Shown: one piece after another, positions 8,340 through 17,000 of the stretch | Numbering within the stretch: position 1 is the first letter of the stretch | How the letters are laid out: each line of letters begins with the position of its first letter | From: Ignavibacteria bacterium UBA2373 | Lineage (GTDB): Bacteria; Bacteroidota; Ignavibacteria; Kapaibacteriales; UBA961 | Assembly (NCBI GenBank): GCA_002344005.1 | Contig: DDTD01000031.1 | Location: 1 to 23,007, forward strand | Direction: 5' to 3' | DNA: 23,007 nucleotides | Made by a program: the position numbers and the translations under genes | The notes under the pieces: generated by a model | The model's database searches: none | Told to the model about the DNA's origin: nothing | Seen by the model: only the letters and a program-made list of their open reading frames with translations

Positions 8340-11300
8340 ATTTCCTCCTGACGAACATCATCGCCCACATACTTGAACCATTCATCATCGCTTAATGATT
8401 TTCTTTGTGTGCGGCTGCAAATTTTACGTGCCAGCACATCGGGACGCGAAGCCCAAAAACGAACTGTTTTATCTGCCGAAGCCGAAATAATTTTATCACC
8501 TGATTTATCGAATGCTACGCCATAAACCCAATTATCATGTCCGTCAAATACCACCGGAGATTGAGAAGGTTTGGAATAATCCCACATGCGTACTGTTCTA
8601 TCGAAACTTGCCGTAGCCATCATCGAACCTGTCGGAGAAAATGCCAAGCTGTTAACTCCTGAAGTATGCCCCACAAATTCCGAATGCCTCAATCCATTAG
8701 CACCCTTCCATAAACGCACATTGCCCCCGCCATCTGCCGTACCGAACATATCACCATTTGGGGTATATGCTACGGCTCTGACCGGTTTACCTGCGCTCTG
8801 AACCACAAAAATTTTGTCGTCCGGACGATTGTACGGTATAAGACGAATGGAACCATCCTCCGATCCTGTGACAAGAAATGAGCCTTCTTTATTCATATCA
8901 AGTGCATTGATTTTTGATCCAAAGTTATAGAGTGTTTGTGGTAATGCGGGCGAAGAAATTGTCCATTTTTTAAGGGAACCATCTGAGCATCCTATGATAA
9001 TTGAATTACCTTGTATATCGAAAGAAAGGCAATTTACCGATGAGGTATTTCCCATTAAAACAACAGGTTGCTGTGAAAGATTATTCATATCCCAAATATT
9101 CACCACACCATTAAAAAATCCTGCTGCTACATAGCGACCATCAGCACTGAATGTAACCGAGCGAGCATCACTGCCGCCTGTTTCCTTAGGTTTCATACGC
9201 ACACTTGTCATAGAAGGTTTTTCGGGATTCCAAAAGCGTAATTCGCCGTCATCACCAACGCTGGCGCAATATTGTCCTTTAGGTTGCATTGCCACGGCAC
9301 GTACAGCATCGGTATGTCCTCGCAAAATGGGTTTATCTTCTTTATCATCAGCAACAGCAAATAATGCCTTGAACACATCAGGGTCATAGCCGGAGCCTCC
9401 ATTTTTCACAGTAAAATTATATGCCTGATACGATAGTAATGACGGTAAATCTTTATCGCCTTTCGGATTTTTTGCCAGCACAGATGCTTGGATTGCCATT
9501 GAACGTCCGATAGAAAGCAAGCGTAACTTTGTTGCTTTGTCCCGCTGCTCATCGGCTTCTTTTTTCTGTTTTACAGCTTCCTCACGTTGCTTGTCAGCTT
9601 CTCTTTTTTGTTCTTCGGCTTTTTTCTTTTGCTCTTCGGCTATTTGTTTTTGCTCAACGGCAATGCCTCGTTCATGCACTGCCTCGGCTTTACGTTGTTC
9701 TGCTTCTTTTTTTTGCATTTGGGCTATTTGCTTTTGCTCAATAGCATTTTTCTTTTCCTTTTCTGCTATTTCACGTTGATGGCGTGCTATTTCTTGATGT
9801 TGTTCAGAAATTTTTGTTTGAGCAAGTGCTTCTTTTCTTTGTTTTTCTGCTTCTTTTTGCTGTGTCTTAGCTTCAGATTCTTTAGTTAATGCTTTTACTG
9901 CATTACTGTCGGCATCAATTTTTAAGACTAATGCCCCGATAGTAAGTAAGACCGAAACCACAGATGCAGCACCGAGAAAGAATGCAAAGCCGCGTGCTCT
10001 TTTCAGCTCACGTTTTTGCTGTAATTCTTTGCGTGCGGTTTCGCGAATAAACTCTTTTTCACTTTGATCCAAAAACAACATGGCGCGCTCATAACCGCCG
10101 TCATAGCGCATTGCCCATGTATGGTTAATATCATTACGCATACGCCAATCCAAAGCAATTTGCAATTCAGGATTGACTAGTAAACTGGTTCTGCCTTGCT
10201 GATATGATTGCGCTGTGGCTGATAAACCGATATACAGTTGGGCAGAGCGTACTTCTTCGTCCACCCATGTTTTTAAGCGTCCCCACAATCTCATGAGACT
10301 CTCATGGGAAATATCTATCGTTGTGTCAGAATCGAGGATGGTGGATGGTGGAGGCATAAGGAATGCACACCCGTCACGACGGAAACGATTTATCACCGCA
10401 ACAACATCTTCTTGCTTTGCACCGGCAAGGGCACATATCTCATATAATGGTGTCGGGCGACGAGTACCGCGTTTATCATCACCCAGATTCGTTAATGCCT
10501 TGAATAACTTTTCTGCAATATGTCTGTCAGGTTCAGTTGTAAGTTCTCCATAGATTTCTTCTGCATGTCGCTGCAATGCCTCGTGAATGGTTCCTACGGC
10601 TTCATAATGCTCTTCACTTATGGGTTTGGATTCTATGTCATTGTCTCGCCAAAAATCCCATGTCCGCATCATGGCATGTTGTAAAATGGGCAAGACATCC
10701 GTATCATCGCCGGCTTCAGTAATAATTCTATTAACCAAACTCGTATCTATGGCAGCACCGAATGATTCGACAGGTTTACGAACAGCAGCACGAAATTCAT
10801 CCATGGTCATACGCGGCACAAGATAACTGCCTGTATTAAGAATTGCCGTTAAGTTCACATAGTCGGAACAGTCACTCAAAAAGTCCGAGCGCATTGTTAT
10901 GATCACAGCCGCATTGAACGATGTAGTCTTGGTGAAGAAAAGTAATGCTTCGATAAATAATCGTGCATCACTGTCCGCATTCTCATTATCCGATTGACGA
11001 AAACGGAATATTTCTTCAAATTGATCCACAACAAGCAGAATATTTGCTCCGGAACTACAAACAGCTTCGGTGATGAAACCATACTCTTGCCTGCGTAAGG
11101 CTTCAACAATAGTACTTTCTTGATGGAATGATGGCGGCAATACACTACGCAAATTTTCCGCCATAGAAGCCGCCAAACGTCCGAGCGGATTATCTCCGGG
11201 TCTTAATAATAAGCGTTTCCATAAGGAATTACCGGAAACATTACTTTGTTCGATAGTTGGAATAACGCCGGCACGGACAAGCGATGATTTACCGCTGCCG

Positions 11301-11449
11301 GATGAACCGATAACCGCAAGAAACCGATTAGATTGCAAACGCTCTGTGGCTTCGGCTACTTGTTTTTCCCGTCCGAAATATAAATGCTGCTCATCGGTTT
11401 CAAAACTTCTCAGACCGATAAACGGATTACGATTACGTGTTGTGCTCAT
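8330..11449 (-). CDS. Membrane-anchored nSTAND ATPase with long heptad helix and seven WD40 repeats
   Basis: A 1039-residue STAND-class signalling protein. The N-terminal NTPase (about 8-400) resembles nSTAND1 (NPFIGLRSF start): Walker A GSSGSGKSS (48-56), Walker B LLVVDQFEE (138-146), MRSDFL (186-191) and DISHESLMRLWGRLKTW (379-395). One transmembrane helix follows (487-509), then a charged helix of 17 unbroken seven-residue repeats (526-644), then a beta-propeller (about 705-1005) of seven WD40 repeats, several ending in W-D or F-W. The C-terminal tail KSLSDDEWFKYVGDD is typical of such proteins. STAND proteins usually switch on by nucleotide-dependent oligomerisation when the repeat sensor is engaged. 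No separate effector domain is visible. No Shine-Dalgarno precedes the ATG, but no better start exists. It overlaps the TonB receptor gene by ten bases. Confidence 0.9.
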   Translation of the reverse strand: MSTTRNRNPFIGLRSFETDEQHLYFGREKQVAEATERLQSNRFLAVIGSSGSGKSSLVRAGVIPTIEQSNVSGNSLWKRLLLRPGDNPLGRLAASMAENLRSVLPPSFHQESTIVEALRRQEYGFITEAVCSSGANILLVVDQFEEIFRFRQSDNENADSDARLFIEALLFFTKTTSFNAAVIITMRSDFLSDCSDYVNLTAILNTGSYLVPRMTMDEFRAAVRKPVESFGAAIDTSLVNRIITEAGDDTDVLPILQHAMMRTWDFWRDNDIESKPISEEHYEAVGTIHEALQRHAEEIYGELTTEPDRHIAEKLFKALTNLGDDKRGTRRPTPLYEICALAGAKQEDVVAVINRFRRDGCAFLMPPPSTILDSDTTIDISHESLMRLWGRLKTWVDEEVRSAQLYIGLSATAQSYQQGRTSLLVNPELQIALDWRMRNDINHTWAMRYDGGYERAMLFLDQSEKEFIRETARKELQQKRELKRARGFAFFLGAASVVSVLLTIGALVLKIDADSNAVKALTKESEAKTQQKEAEKQRKEALAQTKISEQHQEIARHQREIAEKEKKNAIEQKQIAQMQKKEAEQRKAEAVHERGIAVEQKQIAEEQKKKAEEQKREADKQREEAVKQKKEADEQRDKATKLRLLSIGRSMAIQASVLAKNPKGDKDLPSLLSYQAYNFTVKNGGSGYDPDVFKALFAVADDKEDKPILRGHTDAVRAVAMQPKGQYCASVGDDGELRFWNPEKPSMTSVRMKPKETGGSDARSVTFSADGRYVAAGFFNGVVNIWDMNNLSQQPVVLMGNTSSVNCLSFDIQGNSIIIGCSDGSLKKWTISSPALPQTLYNFGSKINALDMNKEGSFLVTGSEDGSIRLIPYNRPDDKIFVVQSAGKPVRAVAYTPNGDMFGTADGGGNVRLWKGANGLRHSEFVGHTSGVNSLAFSPTGSMMATASFDRTVRMWDYSKPSQSPVVFDGHDNWVYGVAFDKSGDKIISASADKTVRFWASRPDVLARKICSRTQRKSLSDDEWFKYVGDDVRQEEICQ
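9518..9874 (-). repeat. Degenerate 21-bp repeats coding 17 seven-residue units
   Basis: Residues 526-644 of the nSTAND/WD40 protein divide without a gap into 17 seven-residue units of the form [E/I/K]-A-x-x-Q-x-[K/E], for example EAEKQRK, IAEEQKK, EADKQRE. At DNA level these are degenerate 21-base units. They form a long charged helix or coiled coil between the membrane helix and the propeller. Long open frames on the opposite strand here are a compositional by-product. Confidence 0.8.
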
Positions 11450-11592
11450 AAATTAACGAACGTTGGAACAAATGATAACAATTTAGACATGTGACTGCCC
11501 GCGTGATATTGGATTCACATCAATATAACTGCAAAGTTGCAATGGAATTGTAAAACAATCGCTACGACAATTTCACGACACTTTCTGCATGG

Positions 11593-11928
11593 TTATTTCA
11601 AAGAGTTCAATGCCTCTTCTCTTGTGCCGAGAATGATGAACAGTGCCGAAAAACCTGACATATCAAACACTTCTTTGATAATCGGCTTCATGCCACAAAG
11701 CACCATTTGACCGCCGGTTTTTTTCATTTTCTTTGCTGCAAGCAAGAAAACCCGCAAGCCGGCACTACTCACATAATCAAGACCCGAAAAATCAACAGCA
11801 AGGCGCGCAGCACCATTGTCTATTGTCGTGATAATAGCTTCTTCGGCTTCGGCAGCGGTATTGGTATCCACTCGACCCTCGATTGCCAATAGTAAAATAT
11901 TCTCCATCATTGTAGAGGTAATTTTCAT
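11593..11928 (-). CDS. STAS-domain anti-sigma factor antagonist-like protein
   Basis: A 111-residue single-domain STAS protein of the SpoIIAA/RsbV type. These small cytosolic proteins switch between phosphorylated and free forms and bind a partner kinase/anti-sigma factor. The core DFSGLDYVSSAGLRVFLLA (46-64) holds the phospho-acceptor position: S55 aligns with Ser58 of SpoIIAA. AAGGA lies about eight bases upstream of the ATG, supporting the start. No RsbW-type kinase or PP2C phosphatase gene is in the window. It lies 143 bases upstream of the nSTAND/WD40 gene on the same strand and diverges from the sigma-factor gene 218 bases away, which makes a regulatory link to that sigma factor attractive but unproven. 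Confidence 0.88.
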   Translation of the reverse strand: MKITSTMMENILLLAIEGRVDTNTAAEAEEAIITTIDNGAARLAVDFSGLDYVSSAGLRVFLLAAKKMKKTGGQMVLCGMKPIIKEVFDMSGFSALFIILGTREEALNSLK

Positions 11929-12059
11929 ACGTTAATCCTTACTAACATGGTAAATTGAATGAAAAATTGCTGTTTTTGGAATGCAAAATAGCGGTCTTGA
12001 AAAAAATAAAGGCAATTACTTTCAAAATTTATCTTCTTTTCTCCGAATTCGACTATGCT

Positions 12060-12067
12060 CAAATGTA
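12060..12067 (-). promoter_or_regulatory. Possible -7 promoter element for the STAS gene
   Basis: The minus strand reads TACATTTG, which fits the Bacteroidota -7 consensus TAnnTTTG, in the divergent intergenic region. No TTTG lies at the expected distance upstream, and it would give a leader of about 125 bases for the STAS gene, so this is only tentative. Confidence 0.25.
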
Positions 12068-12146
12068 CAAAATTCAAGAAAAGTAACTTCCTTTTCGGCT
12101 CGTGCATCTTACCCCTTGTCAGCCGAATCAATCGAAAACCGACACT

Positions 12147-12647
12147 ATGACCTCTGAAGAAAAACAACAAGAATTTATGGCTTTGCTCAATCCTGTCCAG
12201 CATAAGATTGAACGATACATTCTTTCGATGACACATAATCGCGATACGGCGAGAGACCTCTTGCACGATACTCTCTTACGTGCATATCAGAACTTCGATT
12301 CTTTGCGCAACAAGGAAGCATTTCTTTCCTATCTCTTTACTATCGCAAGCAATGTGCACAAACGCTCATTCCGTCATAAAAAGTTTCGTGCCGATTACGA
12401 CGAAGACTTTGCAATGGAAATCCCCGACCGAGGTACTATGCCCGACACAGCTGCGGATATTGCCATTATGTATCGTGCCATGGAAACACTCTCCGAACCC
12501 ATGCGCGAAGCTGTCCTCATGTTCGAAGTTGGGGGAATGTCTCTTCAGGAAATACAACAAATACAGGGCAGTACTTTATCCAATATCAAACAACGTGTGG
12601 CACGAGGCAGACGACGGCTTGCCGAATTGCTCCGCGTTCATGAATAA
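12147..12647 (+). CDS. ECF-type RNA polymerase sigma factor
   Basis: A 166-residue two-domain sigma-70 family factor. Region 2 covers about residues 8-75 (RDTARDLLHDTLLRAYQNF, then FLSYLFTIASNVHKRSFR, the core-binding and -10-recognition part). Region 4 covers about 108-163 (LSEPMREAVLMFEVGGMSL, then STLSNIKQRVARGRRRL, the helix-turn-helix for -35 recognition). The frame opens earlier at a GTG (12102), but the ATG at 12147 fits the family better; no strong Shine-Dalgarno supports either. It heads a plus-strand group: the next gene begins 29 bases downstream and is a membrane protein in the usual anti-sigma position. It diverges from the STAS gene. Confidence 0.92.
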   Translation: MTSEEKQQEFMALLNPVQHKIERYILSMTHNRDTARDLLHDTLLRAYQNFDSLRNKEAFLSYLFTIASNVHKRSFRHKKFRADYDEDFAMEIPDRGTMPDTAADIAIMYRAMETLSEPMREAVLMFEVGGMSLQEIQQIQGSTLSNIKQRVARGRRRLAELLRVHE

Positions 12648-12676
12648 TTCTCCCCATTTCTGTCTAAGGAAAATTT

Positions 12677-14020
12677 ATGTCGAAGCCAACTCTTTCACAA
12701 CTCTTACAAAACTCAAAGACTATGAAAACCGATACATCTCTTATGTCGGAATCTGATATACGCACCATGATGGCTCAAGCCGATGCCGGCACAGCACAGC
12801 CGCGTTTGCGACCCTTGCCTTGGATACAACGCTTACCATTTTCCGGTAAAATTGCCGGCGTATCTGCTGCCGCTGCCATTGGATTTATCGTCCTCTATTA
12901 TGGATTTGATTTCGGTGATTCTCCGACGACGAGCACCACACAATCCCCATTAGCCGATAGCCGCAATGAAATACTTGCCGATGAACCGATGACCTTTGCT
13001 TCACAAAACGAAGAGATGAAAAATGCCAATCCGGAATCATCACCATTATCGGAAAAAACGCACGCCGAGCAAACAATTGCAACTGCGCCACATTCTTTTG
13101 ATACAATGATGGGACAAACAGCGGATAACTCCCAAGCACAGAATGATATTTCTATGCCCGGTATGCTTTCTCTAACAGCCGAACAATTCAAAAAATTAGG
13201 CATTACACTCACAAAAGATAAATTGACATATACCGAAAATGCACGGCTTGATGTGCGCAAAGAAGCAAAAAAACGTGGACTGGATGATGAAATAATCGTA
13301 GAACGGCTCGGCGGAGAAAATATCCTTTCTTTACGCAAGGTGACCGTTCGTTCCAATGGTGTCGGTGATATAAGAATTACCGATTCCGCTCATACGGCTA
13401 TTGCACCATTAATGATTACCGGTTATAGCAATAATAAACCATTATTTTCCTATTATTCACCTGATGATAAAGTATTTCATAATGCCGTCAGACGATTACA
13501 TGAAAAAGCAGATATTCTTATGCCATCGGCAAATGGTTTAGTCCCTGTCATGGCATCTATAGAAAATCCCGATGATCCTTTTTTCAAAAAAACAGAAGTA
13601 CTATTATGGTTTGAGCCGACAGAGCAATTTCTTAGAGCTTTGCCGGAACACTATGCTGCACAATTACACAAAGAATTACAGAGTCCAACAATAAAACCAA
13701 AAACCGGTGAACAATTTTATACAGCATCGCATTTAGAAGAAGATGGGGCAATTATCCAATCACGGGTGTATCCGAATCCTACACCTGATTATGAAGTGCG
13801 CTTTGCTTTCACGCTTTCTCAACCACGCTCATGCACAGTTACCATCGTTGATATGTTTGGTTCATTGCTCGATACAGCCATAGATGCTCAACAATTTCCA
13901 CAAGGTGACAATACTCTTACTCTTATGCTTTCGAGTATTGAAAAAAGCGGTATGTATATGATTATAATGCAAACAGATAAAGGCGAGCGCATTGCCCAAC
14001 GATTAATAGTACAACGATAA
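12677..14020 (+). CDS. Single-pass membrane protein in anti-sigma position with T9SS-like C-terminal tail
   Basis: A 447-residue protein. A roughly 55-residue N-terminal segment is followed by one hydrophobic helix (about 58-76, IAGVSAAAAIGFIVLYYGF), a low-complexity Ser/Thr/Glu-rich linker (80-160), an unrecognised domain (about 160-340, starting MLSLTAEQFKKLGITL) and a C-terminal beta domain (about 362-447). That domain begins SRVYPNPTPDYEVRF and ends GERIAQRLIVQR, in the style of the type A T9SS sorting tail, including the S-G-M-Y-M-I-I-M strand. AAGGA lies seven bases before the ATG. Location after a sigma gene and the short cytosolic part suggest an anti-sigma factor, but no zinc-binding anti-sigma motif is visible, so that role is inference. 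Confidence 0.75.
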   Translation: MSKPTLSQLLQNSKTMKTDTSLMSESDIRTMMAQADAGTAQPRLRPLPWIQRLPFSGKIAGVSAAAAIGFIVLYYGFDFGDSPTTSTTQSPLADSRNEILADEPMTFASQNEEMKNANPESSPLSEKTHAEQTIATAPHSFDTMMGQTADNSQAQNDISMPGMLSLTAEQFKKLGITLTKDKLTYTENARLDVRKEAKKRGLDDEIIVERLGGENILSLRKVTVRSNGVGDIRITDSAHTAIAPLMITGYSNNKPLFSYYSPDDKVFHNAVRRLHEKADILMPSANGLVPVMASIENPDDPFFKKTEVLLWFEPTEQFLRALPEHYAAQLHKELQSPTIKPKTGEQFYTASHLEEDGAIIQSRVYPNPTPDYEVRFAFTLSQPRSCTVTIVDMFGSLLDTAIDAQQFPQGDNTLTLMLSSIEKSGMYMIIMQTDKGERIAQRLIVQR

Positions 14021-14036
14021 TAAAAAAAGGAGAATA

Positions 14037-17000
14037 ATGATGAATACGAAATATACTTTAGCTTGGATGTACCTCTGTTTTTTTACTTCGATTATGATGG
14101 GATATGGACAAAAACCACCTTCTGTCAATCAACAACAATCGAAAGAACAATATTCCGCCCCTTCATTAATGGTAAAAACTGATGATGGCAAAGAATATCC
14201 GCTGCGTTTATCGGGTCTGCATATCAAAAGTGATATTATCGGCAATATTGCCATTACAACAATGGATATGACTTTTTTTAATGAAACAGATCGCATCCTC
14301 GAAGGTGAATTACTATTTCCGCTTGCGGAAGGAAATACCGTTTCCCGTTTTGCTATGGAATTAAATGGCACAATGCGTGAAGGTGTAGTAGTAGAAAAAG
14401 CAAAAGGTCGCCGCGTATTTGAAAGTATTGTTCGCAGAAATGTTGACCCTGCTTTATTGGAAATGAGTAAAGGGAATATCTTTCGTGCAAGAGTGTACCC
14501 AATTACACCAAAGAACAATAAACGTATTATTCTGGCGTATGAACAACAATTGGAACGTACTCAGGAAGGACAGCTTTTTCTCTTGCCTTTAGAACATAAA
14601 AATCCCATTGATTCTTTTTCTTTAGAAGTACAGTTACGTCATCGTACCTTAGCTCCCGATTTACGATATAATGATTTTGATAATATTATTTTCACACAAA
14701 AAGAAAAAAGTTTTTTTGCCGAATTTTCTGCTCAACGCTTTACTGCCAATCGTCCGCTCACTCTTTTATTACCGGCAGGTATTGATGATTCACTCCGCAT
14801 TTTCACAGGTAAAAGAGAACAAGACAATTCATATTATTGTTATATAACCGGTGTGCCCGAATCAAAAATCATAGAGAAAACATTACCCACAACAATAACA
14901 CTTATATGGGATAATTCGGGGTCATCGCAAAAAAACAATAAAGCACTGATTCTTGATGCTTTAGAACAATATTTGCAGCGATGCGGCACATATTCTGTTC
15001 GGCTTATCGAATTTGCCTTACAAGCACGGGACATAGGGAAATATACAAATAGCTCACTTTTGCGAAAAGCGATAGAGAATTTAGTTCCTGATGGCGCAAC
15101 AACATTTGATGCCTGTGATTTTTCTTCCTATAAAACAGATGAAATTATCCTTGTCAGTGATGGCATTCAAACATTTGGTAAAGCGCCTGCGGTCAATCAC
15201 AATGCCGTACCCATCACCGTACTTCATGCGGCGCAAAGTGCAGAACATGGTTATTTGCGCAATATTGCTTTGGCTTCCGGTGGTCAATATATTAATGCCA
15301 TCGGATTATCTGCTGATGAAATTGTCAAAAGATTAACAACCATTCCTTTGCACTTTCTCGGTGCTGAATGTTCTGTTCCTATGGATATTTTTCCTTCTAT
15401 TGCCCAACCCTTACAAGGGAATTTTTCTCTTGCCGGACGCAGCAAAGACTCCGTATTTTCTCTCACATTACGTTTCGGCATTGGTAAAACAATACTTTCA
15501 CAACAAATATTTACCGTCAAATCAGCATATTCTCATCCTTTGGTTCCTCGCCTATGGGCACAAAAAAAACTTTCTGAACTTGATATGGAATATGAAAAAA
15601 ACAGTAAAAATATCACGGCGCTCGGTAAAGATTTTTCTTTAGTAACGCGCAATACCTCACTTATTGTTTTGGAGCAATTATCGGATTATGTGTTGTATAA
15701 CATTGTACCGCCAACGGAAGAAATGCGTAAAGAATATTTTAAATTAGTAAAAATACAAGACAGTATAGCACAAAATAAACACACAAATACTCTGCAAAAA
15801 ACGATTAGCCAAATGGCAGAAAGAAAAGAATGGTATAATACTGATTTTCTCCAAAAAATAGAAGACGAAAAAAGACGAAAAAAGACAGTCAAAGACTCAG
15901 TCAGTGGAGCAGCAAAGGGATCAGCCCGAGAAAGAAGTGGAGCAAATAATACCATAATTGCCGTAGAATCTGTTCAGAATGCTGTAACACTTTCTTCTGG
16001 TATTATTGCAGATAATAATGCATTTGTTGTCCGTGGTTCAAGACCGGAAAACACAGAACTCCTTGTTGATGGTCAAAATATGTCGAATCAATTCACGGGA
16101 GGATTAGGTTCAGCCGTTCAGAGAGGAGTTACTTCAAGTACATTCGCTGTCGAAGAAAATACTAATCTTAATAGAGCATCGGTGGAATCTTCTCGCACTC
16201 CCACAGCACAGCCACCGAAAATTGCACTTGCAGAACCTGTGCCGACCATGACATATAGTGCAGAATTACTCAATGCATCCGATAAAGAACGTTATAGTGT
16301 TTATAGACAATTACGCCAGAATTTTGGACATTTACCGATGTTTTATATGGACGCCGCAGATATTTTTTATCAAAAAGGTCAAAAAGAACAAGCATTGCGT
16401 ATTATTTCCAATCTTGCCGAATTAGAAATTGAAAGTCAACGATTATTACGAATTTTGAGCAGACGATTATTACAGTATGGTTTTGCCTCCGAAGCAGTGG
16501 CAATATTCAGAGAAGTTTATACCATGCGCGAAGAAGAACCACAATCCATGCGTGATCTGGCATTAGCACTTGCCGAAGCGGGTATGTATCAAGAAGCAGT
16601 GGATACATTATATGCTTTGTCACAACGCGAATGGGACAGCCGTTTTCCTGAAATTCAGACTATTGCTTTAACAGAAATGAATGCACTTATTGCCAAAGCA
16701 GGCACATCGGTAAAAACCAATCATATTCACCCCGAATTATTAATGGTTCAACCATTAGGATTACGCATTGTCGTAGATTGGGACGCAGATAATTGTGATA
16801 TTGATTTATGGGTGATTGATCCGCAAAAAGAAAAATGTTATTATAGCAATCCGCGTACAAAAATCGGAGGAAATTTATCACGTGATTTAACGGGCGGTTA
16901 TGGACCCGAAGAATTTTCACTCAAAAAACCGATTTCAGGCACCTATACCATCAAAGCACATTATTATGGGGACAGACAACAATCCATCGCAGGACCAACA

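Noticed and set aside
9529..9889. Overlapping plus-strand frames rich in Phe, Leu, Cys and Ser that look like membrane proteins
   Set aside because: They are antisense to the 21-base repeats of the STAND gene; the composition follows from the complementary Lys/Glu/Gln codons.
8330..11449. STAND/WD40 protein as an anti-phage (Avs-type) defence protein
   Set aside because: No nuclease, protease or other effector domain is fused or adjacent; it has a membrane helix and is coupled to a TonB receptor, which points to envelope signalling.
12898..13356. Minus-strand frame of 152 codons opposite the anti-sigma-position gene
   Set aside because: Serine-rich antisense composition and no ribosome binding site; the plus-strand gene has a good start, a membrane helix and a recognisable tail.
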